Program-made: the position numbers and the translations under genes
Shown here: in pieces, positions 1 to 9,620 of the stretch
How positions within the stretch are numbered: position 1 is the stretch's first letter
How the letters are laid out: each line of letters begins with the position of its first letter
Notes under the pieces: generated by a model
Database searches by the model: none
What the model saw: the letters and a program-made list of their open reading frames with translations, nothing else
What the model was told of the DNA's origin: nothing
Assembly (NCBI GenBank): GCA_024138015.1
Contig: JAMXBB010000010.1
Coordinates: 45,681,473-45,745,472, forward strand
Length of the DNA: 64,000 nucleotides
DNA from: Lumnitzera littorea
Taxonomy: Eukaryota; Streptophyta; Magnoliopsida; Myrtales; Combretaceae
Direction: 5' to 3'

Positions 1-180
1 TTTGATTATTATTCCTATATTATTTTTTTTACATTTTTCATTTTTTTGGTATTTTTATAATTTTTTTGTATTTTTCAAATTCTAATTATTTTAGTATTTT
101 TTAATTTTTTTTTTTTACTTTTGAATTAGGACCCTTTTATTTATTTTAAACTATAGTAGCGTAAAAATTAGGTATTTATA
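1..180 (-). mobile_element. Element Z: end of a minus-strand C/D-family LTR
   Basis: AT-rich tract whose right edge, read on the minus strand, starts TATAAATACCTAATTTTT. This is a decayed form of the TGTAGACACCCAATTTTTGC start of the C/D-family LTRs (41510, and 27586 on the minus strand). A purine-rich PPT-like stretch on the minus strand (181-197) adjoins it, as expected next to a 3' LTR. The rest of the LTR lies left of the window. Confidence is moderate because the match is short and degenerate. Confidence 0.5.
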
Positions 181-858
181 GTTGCCTTTCTTTATGGTAA
201 AATTTGAATAAAACTTTACTATAGAGACAAGAGAAATACCATTTTTGCCCAAGAGAGATATCATTTTTGCCCCTATGAGGTACTTGCACTAAGAAGTATC
301 GTAGTCAACTAGCTATCCTAGGCTTGATTCATCAGGGATTTAGTGAAAAATGAAAGATATTTTGAAAGAGAAAGAAGGCACTTTAGGAGCTGGCTAAGTT
401 ACAAGAGTGGCATTTTCAAAGAGTTATTGTGCCTTAAGAGCTGGCTATAACTTTATATAATGCGTCTTCGGGGTTGAATACATGAAGAGGCATCAGAACG
501 AACCAAAAAAAGAAAATAAAATGGGGGGTTTTAGCAAATCCGTGAGTTATCTAGTTGGATATGACGCACTAACAAGATCCAACATGGCCTAAGACTCGTT
601 GGATGTAACGTACCGATCCAAGTAATAGGGTTGTTCACTACAATCCTTGTTAAAGGGATTGATAAGAGTGGGTAGAAGAGAGTTTCCAAGAGAAAAGTCT
701 CAAGGGTTTTTCATTAAATATTAAAGTTTATCTAAGACCTTATACATGTGCTCTATTTATACATGTGCTCTATTTATACATGATGGTAGTCCTGTAAATA
801 AAATGACAAAAAGGATGCCCTAGTGGTATTCCTGTAAATACAAAATAAACATGAGGGT
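181..858 (-). mobile_element. Internal remnant of Z and an LTR-like fragment
   Basis: No coding potential seen. Positions 181-270 resemble the sequence just inside the PPT of element A (3563-3640), both containing 'agaga/aaatac(t)catttttgc', which supports a 3'UTR origin. Positions about 460-858 resemble part of the solo LTR at 23781-24624: both contain 'ggatatgacgcac' followed by a '...gataagagtg' block and then a minus-strand TATAAATA motif. I read it as a truncated LTR of a related family. Element A was inserted at its right end. Confidence 0.4.
744..782 (-). repeat. 17-bp tandem duplication carrying two TATA boxes
   Basis: The unit acatgtgctctatttat occurs twice in a row (744-760, 761-777) and a third copy begins. 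On the minus strand each unit gives TATAAATA, so this decayed LTR has a duplicated TATA box. Whether it was ever a functional promoter is inference. Confidence 0.55.
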
Positions 859-3562
859 TGTCGAGTTCTATTTTGATTTCCTTAATTTAACTTATATTAA
901 GCTCAACCTGCTTAATATAAATTACTCGACATTAAATTAAGAAAATATTTCTTTTATAAAAAAATTAAAAAATGGAGTCACCAACCAGTTCAATTGGTAA
1001 AAAATAAAATTAGGGTTTTTGGGTGGGAAAACCTTAATTTGACCACTAGTTTATAGATATTCTGAAAAATTGATTTTTAAAAAATTAAACTAGGAAAATC
1101 AGGTTCGAGGGCTAACTTATCAAGACTAAGTCATCCTGTAAAAATAAAAAAAATTGATGAGCTTTTATTTTTATAATTTTCTAGAAATGTTAAAAATATA
1201 CCTAAATAAACAAAAGATAACTAAAGTAATTTTTTTTATCATTTTTGTCACGAATTTCTAAAAAAAGGAAATTTTTTTTAATTTTTTATACAGTTGTCTC
1301 GAAGGTGCCTGCATACCCGTTAGTCGGGATTAAATCGGCTATAGTTCTTTTTTTTTTTTTATAAAATATTAGTGAGTATATTATTTTTATTTTAAATACT
1401 GAGCTAGGTTTACGTTTTTTATCAATTTATTATTAAAAAAAAAAACTTAAGAAATCTAATTTTCATGAATCTGAGAAAACCTTAACCAAATAAATCTTTT
1501 TGAAAAACTTGACTGAGATTTTTTTTATTTTTAAACTACTACGAATAAAAAAAAAATATCTTTTCTAAATCCTAACTATAAGATATGTTGGAGATATGGT
1601 TAGATACGTATTCTTTTTGAATCTTAATAATTAGATAGGTATCTTAACCGTAAGATACGTATTTTAAAAAAAAAACATAATTTTATTAAAAAAAATTTAA
1701 ATTTTCAATTAACTAAATTCGCTTAAACACTCTAATTATCTAAAAAAATCCAATGATATAACAACAAAAATAATAGGCCTACACTAAAAGAAAATGAATT
1801 AGTAAATATAATTAAATTAACTAAGTAAAATAAAATAATTTTTACCTAAATGAATGGAGTCGTACATGCTGATCATGCGTTGGATTTCGTCCATGAAATT
1901 AGATTGTTAGACGTTAGGCTTATGGATTCAGATTGTGGAAATTGGCTTCCTATCGCGTCGTGGAATTAGCGTTGGATTTATTGTTGTTGTTGGTCTGCGT
2001 AAGTAGCTTTATAGGTTGATGTTAGTTGGATTTTGGCTGCTTCAGTTGAATGTGGTTAAGGTGATTTGGTGGTTGTGAGTGGGAATTTGGCTGTGCAACT
2101 TGTGACAACGAATTGGGATTAGGGTATGTTGGTCTTCGGTTAGATTTGGATGCTAGGGAATTGAGGAATTTCGTTTCGGTGAATCATTGGGTTTCAAATC
2201 AGGGGGTCAGTGATTGTAGCGTAGAATTTGGAACATGGAGCAGGGTGTTTGGTCAGGAGGTTACATACGCTTGGTCGATGGACGTTGGGGTCTCGTGAAA
2301 CGTGATTGTGTGTAAATGAGGATGAGGGATGTCCAGCGTGAGGATTCAAGTGCGTCGAGGGAATTACATTTGGACTACGGGATTTGTTTTGTTAAGGGTG
2401 TGATGATGGTTGTTGCGTGTCCAACTGTTAGCGTGTTGAAGACTGCGTGCGTGAAGTTTATGAGGGATTTGGCTGATGCTGGTCGGTGAAGGGGGAATGT
2501 AGCTTTGGTGGACTTTTTTCTTGCCACGCTTGGTTGCTGTGAAGGGGGAACGTAGCTTCGATTGGGGGCAATTGTATCGGCGTGCAGTACGTGTTGTGTT
2601 TCGATGGATGGGGGACGCGGCTTCGGTAAGTGGATCGATTGGATTAAGTAGTAGAGTATACGTAAGTTCAGTTATGTATTGAAGGATGGTGTGAATGGAA
2701 ATTTGGTTTTTTATTTTTTTATTGCTGGCGTTAGTTGGAGTTCGATAAGGCGAGTGAAGGATTGAATTTGGTGAATTGGTTAGTGAATGAATGGTATTGT
2801 AAAAAAAAAAAACCCCATTATGAACGTCGCCTATCAATTTATAACCCCAAAATTGAATCTTTCGCATCATTTTAAATATAGATTCGATTCCAGCAATCTA
2901 AGATACAAAAGTTACGATAACAATTCTTTAAACATTTGACTTAACTTCTAGAAATCTTACTTGAGCCTTTTATTTACCAGGCTTGATCCAATTCAATTTG
3001 ATTTATCTCAATAACTTATTTAATAAATCTTAAGTCTATTTTAGCCTACTATGAATTAGATAAAAATCTCCTTTAATTCGAATTAGGCCAAAATTATTTT
3101 GATAAAGCCCGATTCTTCAATGACTTAAAATTTATTAAATTAATCACATACCTTTATTCAATTTGATTTTAAATGATCCAACACGATTTGATTTAACATG
3201 ACTTGACTTGATATAATTCAACTTGTTTCGATTCGTTACGGCATGACTCAATAGGATACAACTCAACTCGATACAATATGACGTGACTCGATACGATACG
3301 ACGCGACTTGATACGATACGATACGATACGATACAACGCGACTTGATACAATACGACGCGACTCAATACGATACCACGCAACTCGCAACTCACGACTCAC
3401 GACTCTATACGATATGACACAACTCTATCTTTTTTATTTTTTTATTTTATATTTTTTTCTTTTAATTTTCATTTTTTTAATTTTATTATTATTTTTTTAT
3501 TTTTATGTTTATTTATTAACCTAGCTCAATTAATGAAAAATAAAAAAAATGAGATCTCTACA
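859..3562 (-). mobile_element. Element A 3' LTR (2.7 kb)
   Basis: Begins TGTCGAG at 859 and ends TCTACA at 3562, so it has canonical TG...CA ends. It aligns with 14529-16638 over about 2.1 kb and with 54285-56319 (element E). Near its left end (880-935) is a nested inverted repeat also present in the other two LTRs. It contains a G-rich central tract (1855-2640) and a 5-bp-periodic tract (3180-3430). A 168-codon minus-strand ORF (2364-2870) lies inside it. The matching ORF in the right LTR is cut to 62 codons, so I do not call it a gene. Confidence 0.85.
3180..3430. repeat. Degenerate pentanucleotide microsatellite
   Basis: About 250 bp can be written as consecutive 5-mers of the types acttg, atacg, acgcg and actcg, with pure (atacg)n runs near 3290-3340. 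The same LTR position in element E (about 56120-56190) has a shorter, more diverged version, so the array grew within the LTR family. Confidence 0.8.
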
Positions 3563-3577
3563 ACTGCTCCTCTTTAT
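3563..3577 (-). other. Polypurine tract of element A
   Basis: On the minus strand the bases before the LTR start TGTAGAG read ATAAAGAGGAGCAGT, a purine-rich tract directly abutting the 3' LTR, as needed to prime plus-strand DNA synthesis. Element E has a similar AAAGAGAGGCAGC at the same place. Confidence 0.65.
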
Positions 3578-3639
3578 AAGGAAGTTCGATTAGAGCTTTG
3601 TTACAAAGACAAAAGAGATACTCATTTTTGCTAGACCCG

Positions 3640-4345
3640 ACTTGGATATTTCGAAGAGGATAGATCTCTTCAAGATTAAAACTTTGTTTTGGGGGATAAT
3701 CCGAAGAGAATAGATTTTTTCAAGATTTCTTTTACGTGTATGATTTGAAGAGGATAGATGTCTTCGAAATTTGTTTTGACATGTAATTCGAAGATGATAG
3801 ATCTCTCTGAAACTTCAAAAGCTGATTTTACTTTAGTGATCTGAAGAGGATAGATTTCTTCAAGATTAGTTTTGCTTTGGTTTTAATGACTAATCTGAAG
3901 AGAATAGTTCTCTTCAAGATTTCAAAAATTGGTTTCAGTTTAGTTGAACAATCTGAAGAGGATAGATCTTTTCGAGATTCTTAAAAAACTTTATTGAATA
4001 ATCCAAAGATGATATATCTCTTCTAGATTTCTTTTTGACTTGTTGAATAATCTAAAGAGGATGAATCTCTTTTAGATTTCTTTTGATCTAGTGAATAAAC
4101 TGAAAAGGATAGATCTTTTCAAGATTTGTTTTGGCTAATTTGAAGAGAATAGATTTCTTCGATATTCATTCTAGTTAATCTGAAGAGGATAGATCTCTTC
4201 GAGATTCGTTTTGGTTAATCCAAAGAGGATAGATCTCTTCGAGATTCGATTTGGTTAATTCGAAGAGGATAGATCTCATCGAGATTTGTTTTAATTAATT
4301 TGAAGAGAATAAATCTCTTTGAGATTTCAAAAACTAGCTTAATTC
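3640..4345 (-). repeat. 3'UTR tandem repeat of element A, about 15 units of 40-50 bp
   Basis: Imperfect tandem units each contain the core gaagaggatagatctcttc, whose ends (GAAGAG/CTCTTC) are inverted, followed by 'gagattcgttttggttaat'. Units start near 3653, 3698, 3746, 3790, 3842 and so on to 4301. They lie between the integrase end and the 3' LTR. Hypervariable tandem repeats in the 3'UTR of plant Tat/Ogre elements are known and have been proposed as seeds of satellite DNA. Confidence 0.9.
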
Positions 4346-4941
4346 TCCTAAATATCTCTTTTAAGGACTTTTAGGATTATTTTACCTAGGATTGAAGAAT
4401 TTCTCAAATAACAACTAATTGGCATGCTTACTTTGACTCTCGATATTCACTCATTCAATTAGTCGAATTTCACCAAAGGATTGTGCTTGCTTCTTCTTTC
4501 TTCTTTTTCTTTTTTTTTTCTTTCTTTTTTCTTTTTTTTTTTGTTTACTCTTTTTTGTTTTCTTTTTTAAAAACCTTTCAAACTTTTGAGTCTTGTAATT
4601 ATACCATGGTCATGCCTTGAATTTGCTTTTTTCAATATTAAGTTTCAATTTCCACTCTCCATGACTTCTAAATGATAAATCTCTTTTCGAAAGAAACAAG
4701 ATTAAATTATTAAAAACATTTGATTTCAATTTATTTGGTGGTTTAGATTCATTGGTAAGGGTTTGGTGTTAAGTGTATGAGGTTAAAAAACATGGTATAC
4801 AAGGGTTTATTGGTGAAGTATTCGTTGGTCAATGATCATTCGAATTCGAAAACATTCATGAATATCAACTTTACTTATAAACAATGAAAGATTAACCACA
4901 AACTATTCAAGAAAAATTAAAATCTTTGTTTAACTCAGTTT
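4346..4941 (-). other. Remaining 3'UTR of element A, non-coding
   Basis: Between the tandem repeats and the pol stop I see no ORF. There is a long pyrimidine run (about 4490-4570) and AT-rich sequence. Element E has matching sequence at about 57110-57634, for example the shared 'ccatgacttctaaa' and 'gataaatctcttttcgaaag' blocks, so this part of the 3'UTR is conserved within the family. Confidence 0.7.
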
Positions 4942-6289
4942 TCATGGATAATATAACTTGATTGCATTTGAATTCACTGGTCCCCTTAATTTTAGGCTAT
5001 CCATCTATGTCAATACTAATGTGCCTCCTGATAATACCCTTTTCACCACATAAGGGCCTTCATAATTTGGAGCAAACTTGCCCTTAGGGTCTTTTGCATT
5101 TGGCAATACTTTCTTCAACACCAAGTCTCCTTCCTTGAAGCATCTCAAGTACACTTTCTTCTTGAAAGCTCGGATCATCCGCTGTTGGTAGCACTAACCA
5201 TAACATATTGCTGCAAGCCTCCTTTCATCTAGGAGATTTAAATGCTCCATCTACTTCTTCACCCACTCTGCTTCATCGAGTTGAGTTTCTGCCAACATTC
5301 GGAACGAAGGTATTTCTACTTCTACTAGTAGTATTGCTTTAGTTCCACACACCAATGAATACGGGGTTGCATCAGTAGAGGTTTTGACTGAGGTTCTGTA
5401 GGCCATGAGTGCAAAGGGAAGCATCTCATGCTAGTCTTTATAAGTGATCGCCATCTTCTCAATGATTCTTTTAATGTTCTTATTAGTGGCTTCAACTACC
5501 CATTCATTTGAGGTCGATATGGAGTTGAGTTTCTATGATTGATTTTGAATTGATTGTACACTTCATCCATCAACTTGTTATTTAAATTAATCCTATTGTC
5601 TATAATAATAAACTCGGGTGCATCGTATCTTGCAATAATATATCATTTTAGGAATTTGACTACTACTCCTTTGGTCACCGTAGCATACGATGTTGCTTTT
5701 ACCCATTTGGTAAAATAATCGATTGCAACTAAAATGAATTTATGCTTGTTTGAAGCTGTTAGCGAAATTGGTCCAATCATGTCAATTCCCTACATTGAGA
5801 AAGGCTAAGGAGCTGATAACACATGCAATTCTTGGGAATGAGTGTTGATTTTATTAGCATACACTTGACAAAGGTGATAGTACCTCACGTGCCTGATACG
5901 ATTCGATTTCATCATCATCTAAAAATACCTAATTCTCATGATCTTCCTGGCTAACATATACCCATTCTTGTAAGGACCACAGACTCCTTCATGCACTTCT
6001 TTCATCAATTTCTCGACTTCTTCTTCATCCACATACCTTAGCAATGTTGTATCTGGTGATCTCTTGTACAACGTTGCTCCACTTAATAAGAAATGAGTAG
6101 CCAATCTTTTTAAATTTTTTCTATCTTTTCTATCAACATCTTTAGGAAATTCATCAGCTTGAAGTAACCTTTTAATATCATGATACCAAGGTTCTTTTGA
6201 TTCCTTCTCTTCAACTGTTAAGCAAAAAGCCAGTTTTTCTTTCACTTCAATCTTTAGGGGCTGAATTTCTATCCCATCCATAACTTTCA
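4942..6289 (-). pseudogene. pol: Element A integrase (pol C-terminus), decayed
   Basis: Integrase joins retroelement cDNA to the host chromosome. From N to C terminus on the minus strand: a linker, the HHCC zinc-binding region (EVHEGVCGP... at about 5960-6010), the catalytic core with the first Asp in GIDMIGP, the second in IIIDN, and a C-terminal domain ending NYEGPYVVKRVLSG and then NSNAIKLYYP with a TGA stop at 4942-4944. In the core the Gly after the second Asp is Arg (IDNR). A 1-bp deletion near 5508 shifts the frame just before the catalytic Glu. Many TAG/TGA stops interrupt it. No chromodomain is visible, which fits a non-chromovirus. The closest copies here are 57635-58800 and 51651-53003. 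Confidence 0.88.
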
Positions 6290-6689
6290 CCATTGACATT
6301 AACGTAGCCAATGCGTCGGCAAATTGATTTAAGGCTCTTGGAATATAAGTGAATGAAATCTTTTAGAATTTTTCAATTAGCTTGCTTAAATGTTCATGAT
6401 AACGTATCGATTTCTCATCTTTCGTCTTATATTCTCTTAAGATTTGGAGAATTATAAGGGAAAAATCTCTATATACTTTAAGCTCTTGTATTCCCATATC
6501 TAATGCCATTTTGAGCCCCAAAATGTAGGCTTCATATTCTGCTATGTTATTGGTGTATGGAAATGTTAATCTCGCTACCACAGGGAAATGGTTTCCTTTA
6601 GGTGACACTAGTATTGCTCCTATCCCGTATCTGAACACATTGGCTGCTTTATCAAAATAAATCCTCCATCCTAATTTCTCATTATTCAA
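6290..6689 (-). pseudogene. pol: Element A second (archaeal-type) RNase H
   Basis: A separate RNase H-like domain between the classical RNase H and integrase. It begins WRIYFDKAANVF, continues GAILVSPKGNHFPV and FPYTNNIAEYEAYILGLKMA, and ends with a NQFADALATL-like segment. The acidic residues expected in RNase H folds are visible: Asp in YFDKAAN, Glu in AEYEAY, Asp in VYRDFSL. An additional archaeal-type RNase H is known in plant Tat-lineage elements, so the domain supports the lineage call. It is read in a different frame from the RT upstream, so at least one indel separates them. The same domain occurs at 51265-51650 and 58985-59367. Confidence 0.82.
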
Positions 6690-6702
6690 TTACTTGCCCT
6701 CA

Positions 6703-8060
6703 TCATACTTCTGAACCAACATCCTCATATTCTAATGGGTATTTTGCCAACTGATCAGCCATTGCTTGCCCTTTAACTAAACATTGACTTACGTACTTGA
6801 TATCAAACTTAGAAAGTAGCATCTGCCACTTCGATGTTCTCCCAATCAGTGCCGGCTTTTTTGCTAAATACTTTAACAGGTCATGTTTTGTCAACAACTC
6901 TATTGAATAATACAGAGTGTACTACCTAAGCCTGTACATCACCTATACTAAGGCACAACACGTTCTTTCCACTTCTGAGTATTTTTGCTTGCCTTCTATG
7001 AGCTTCGTACTTAGATAATATATAGGATGCTCTTTTCTTCCCATTTTGTCTTTTTGCCCCAACATATACCCTATTGATTCAGAAAGAATCGTTAAGTAAA
7101 GAATCAACGACTGTCTTAGTGTAGGAGTGACTAGTATCGGCGGATTCATAAGATATTCTTTTATTTCAGTAAATGCTTGCTCACACTTTTTATCCCATTC
7201 AATGGTTGCATTCTTCCTCAAAAGTTTAAATAACGGCTTGCATCTATTAGTTAGTTACGATACAAATCGAGCGATGTAATTTAACCTTCCCAATAGTCCT
7301 CGAACTTCTTTTATAGTCTTTGGTGCTAGTATGTTTATGATTGCCTTGACTTTATCTGGATCTACTTCAATTCCTTTTCTATTAACTACAAAACTTAAAA
7401 ACTTGCCTAAAGTTACTCCAAAGGTGCACTTTTCAAGGTTTAGCTTTAGTTGGAACTTCCTAAATCGCTCGAATAATTTATGCAAAATATCTACGTAATT
7501 TTCATTCTCCTTAGATTTGGTGGTCATATCATCCACGTAAACCTCGATTTCCTAATGCATTGTGTCATGAAACAAGGCAACCATAGTACGCTGATAAGTT
7601 GCCCCAACGTTTTTCAACTCGAAAGGTATCACACGATAATAAAATGTTCCCTAAGTGGTAACAAAAGTTGTTTTGATTTTATTTTCTTCTGCCATTTTAA
7701 TTTGATTATATCCCGATAAACCATCCATAAATGAGAAAAGATGATTCTCGGTTGTGTTATCCACTAATACATCAATATGTGGTAAAGGAAAGTTATCCTT
7801 TGGTGTTGCCTAGTTTAAATCACAGAAATTTACGTAGACCCTAACCTTCCCATTTTTCTTTAACACTGGCACCACATTGGCTATCCATTCAGGGTAATTT
7901 AATACTTTTATGAACCCAACTTCTAGCATTTCTTCACTTCTTCTTTTATTTTGAGGAGTATATCCAGCTTAAATCATCTAAGCTCTTGTCTTTTCGGTTT
8001 TATTTCCTCCCTGGTTAGAAATTTGTGAACTACAATAGACGAATCTAACTCGGGCATATC
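6703..8060 (-). pseudogene. pol: Element A reverse transcriptase and RNase H, decayed
   Basis: RT copies element RNA into cDNA and RNase H removes the RNA strand. On the minus strand the RT has catalytic motif A as FMDGLSGYNQ (Asp codon 7723-7725) and the YVDD box at 7528-7539, both intact and in the same frame. The connection region follows (GLLGRLNYIARF near 7260). RNase H comes next with GRKEHPIYYLSTKLIEGKQKYSEVERTCCALV and then LTKHDLLKYLAKKPALIGR. The N-terminal RT part (about 8040) lies in another frame from the YVDD region, so there is an indel between them. Several stops also interrupt it. The active-site motifs survive but the protein cannot be made intact. Confidence 0.9.
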
Positions 8061-8367
8061 TTCATAAGACTAAGCGAATATGTCTAAGTATTTGAATAAC
8101 AATCGTGACAACTCCTGTTTTTGATTATCTGTTAAATTATCGCCAATTTTCAAGTTTTGTAGATTCTTTTCTGTCCTTAAATTGATCACAACCATTGGTT
8201 GGTCAACAATTACTTTACCTTGTTCATGTCGATGCTAACTCTCTTGAATTTCATTTGGAGTCTCAATATCATCTCTAATGTTTGACTTAGCAGGGTCGAA
8301 GGTGATATTGGTACTTTCATCGTTTATATGTGTGAGATATCGATTATGTTCATCATTTTTATTGGAT
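8061..8367 (-). pseudogene. pol: Element A start of pol exon 2 (PR-RT linker)
   Basis: Downstream of the proposed intron, the minus strand reads NDEHNRYLTHINDESTN then ITFDPAK, and leads through a Leu/Asp-rich linker into PELDSSIVVHKFLTR, which begins the RT region. Element D has the matching NDLNKGHGYLE and ITFDPTR at 49552-49640. The coding similarity starts right after the ATCC that follows the proposed acceptor, which is the main support for the exon boundary. Confidence 0.7.
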
Positions 8368-8554
8368 TTAAAAAGTAAAGGAAAAAATAGAAAAGGACAA
8401 TGAATAAATAATAAAGAAGAATTGATAGAAAGAAAGGAATGAATTTTATTAAATGAATGAATTCAAATTGTTTGAAAGAAAAAGCCTAACTAATCAAACT
8501 AATTATCGAAATTAAATGCTTCTAATTAATCTAATTTTGCATTTCTAAAGATAC
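8368..8554 (-). other. Probable intron between protease and RT (element A)
   Basis: A 187-bp non-coding, AT-rich gap between the protease-side exon and the RT-side exon. On the minus strand the donor is AATAA|GTATCT. The acceptor region is a pyrimidine-rich tract ending TTTTTAA|ATCC, so the AG has become AA. Elements D (49368-49548) and E (61094-61278) have gaps of 181 and 185 bp at the same place with intact AG acceptors and similar donors. Ogre elements are known to carry a spliced intron between protease and RT. Confidence 0.7.
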
Positions 8555-9620
8555 TTATTAACGAGAATGAAAAACTAGTTGCATAAATAAATTGGTACGC
8601 CAATATCTTCCTTTTCGTTTAGACAGATGATGCATTGCTGAGTCAAGGTCTTAGATAGACTGGCTACTTCCAATTCTTGAACACCAGCTAGTACTGGGAA
8701 TGTTCGGTAGATGTCTGCAAAGTCCATGTGAGCATGATACAGCTGATCTTCTCTCTTGCTTCTGGTTTTGGCCTTTATTTCTTGAATCTCCTCTTCAGTA
8801 GGCTTATATCTAAGCTTAAATGTTCTAATCTGCTACTTAGGCTGTTCTAAGCGACCCTGTGCCCCCTATCTTGACTCTTCCATCATATTGACTTTGTAAA
8901 AAATTTGCAATCCTAACTCCTTCAATTCTTCACTCCCGACATAGGGAATAGTATTCTCTTTGTAAATCTTGTAGTCTTGCTCCCCGAGAATAGCAACCAA
9001 TACCCATCGGCTGTGAATTTCACCTTTTGATGTAGAGTGGACGCAATTGCCTTCGCTAAATGAATCCATGGTCTTCCCAACAAAAGATTGAAAGTTCACA
9101 GTATATCTAAAACTTGAAATGGAATAGTGAACATCTGTAGACCGATCTTGACTTGCAGCTTAACTCTCCAATTATCTCCCTTTTCGATCTATCAAAAGTC
9201 CTTATTGAAATTGAACTGGGCTATATCTTAGCGAAATCTACTTTAAGAAAATTTAGTGTTGCTAAGGGACATACATTCAGTGAAGACTCATTATCTATTA
9301 GAACTCGAGTAACTACTTTCCTTGCATACTTGACCACTATGAAAAGGGGCTCTGTGTGCTGGTCTCCTTCTTTGCATAGCTCATTTGGTGAGAATGAAAT
9401 CTAATCCGTCGCAAATATCGATTTCACCACCAACCCTAGCTTCTCCATGGAAAGCCTTTTAAGTACTTTGACATCTTTTAGAATTTTAATTAAAGCTTTT
9501 CGGTGAGTATTGGATGACAACGGTAGGCCCATTAAGGAGATTTGGGTTGGTACTTTAGCTAGTTGATCCATAATCTTATATTCACTAGCTTTCATTGTCT
9601 TCTTGGCAACATTTTGATTT
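8555..9620 (-). pseudogene. pro: Element A aspartic protease region
   Basis: The protease cuts the Gag-Pol precursor. On the minus strand an upstream spacer reads SEYKIMDQLAKVPTQISLMG and is followed by ELCKEGDQHTEPLFIVVK and the active-site loop RVLIDNESSLN. In elements D and E the loop is LIDNGSSLN, so the Gly codon has become Glu here (D-N-E at 9287-9295). This change would be expected to inactivate the enzyme. Downstream, at 8866-9099, is GEQDYKIYKENTIPYVGSEE, found also in D as GDQDYEIYKE. That part is in another frame from the spacer, so there is an indel between them. Confidence 0.82.

Noticed and set aside
2364..2870. 168-codon minus-strand ORF
   Set aside because: It lies in the A LTR. 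The matching stretch in the other LTR (16295-16483) is frameshifted and short, and the peptide is Ser/Thr/Asn-rich low complexity with no recognisable domain. Likely chance.
3193..3393. Minus-strand ORF rich in Ser, Arg, Val and Leu
   Set aside because: It is a translation of the pentanucleotide repeat, not a gene.
3640..4345. CRISPR-like array
   Set aside because: Regular palindromic repeats look superficially similar, but the spacers are themselves repeated, the unit length varies, and the DNA is a plant retroelement 3'UTR.
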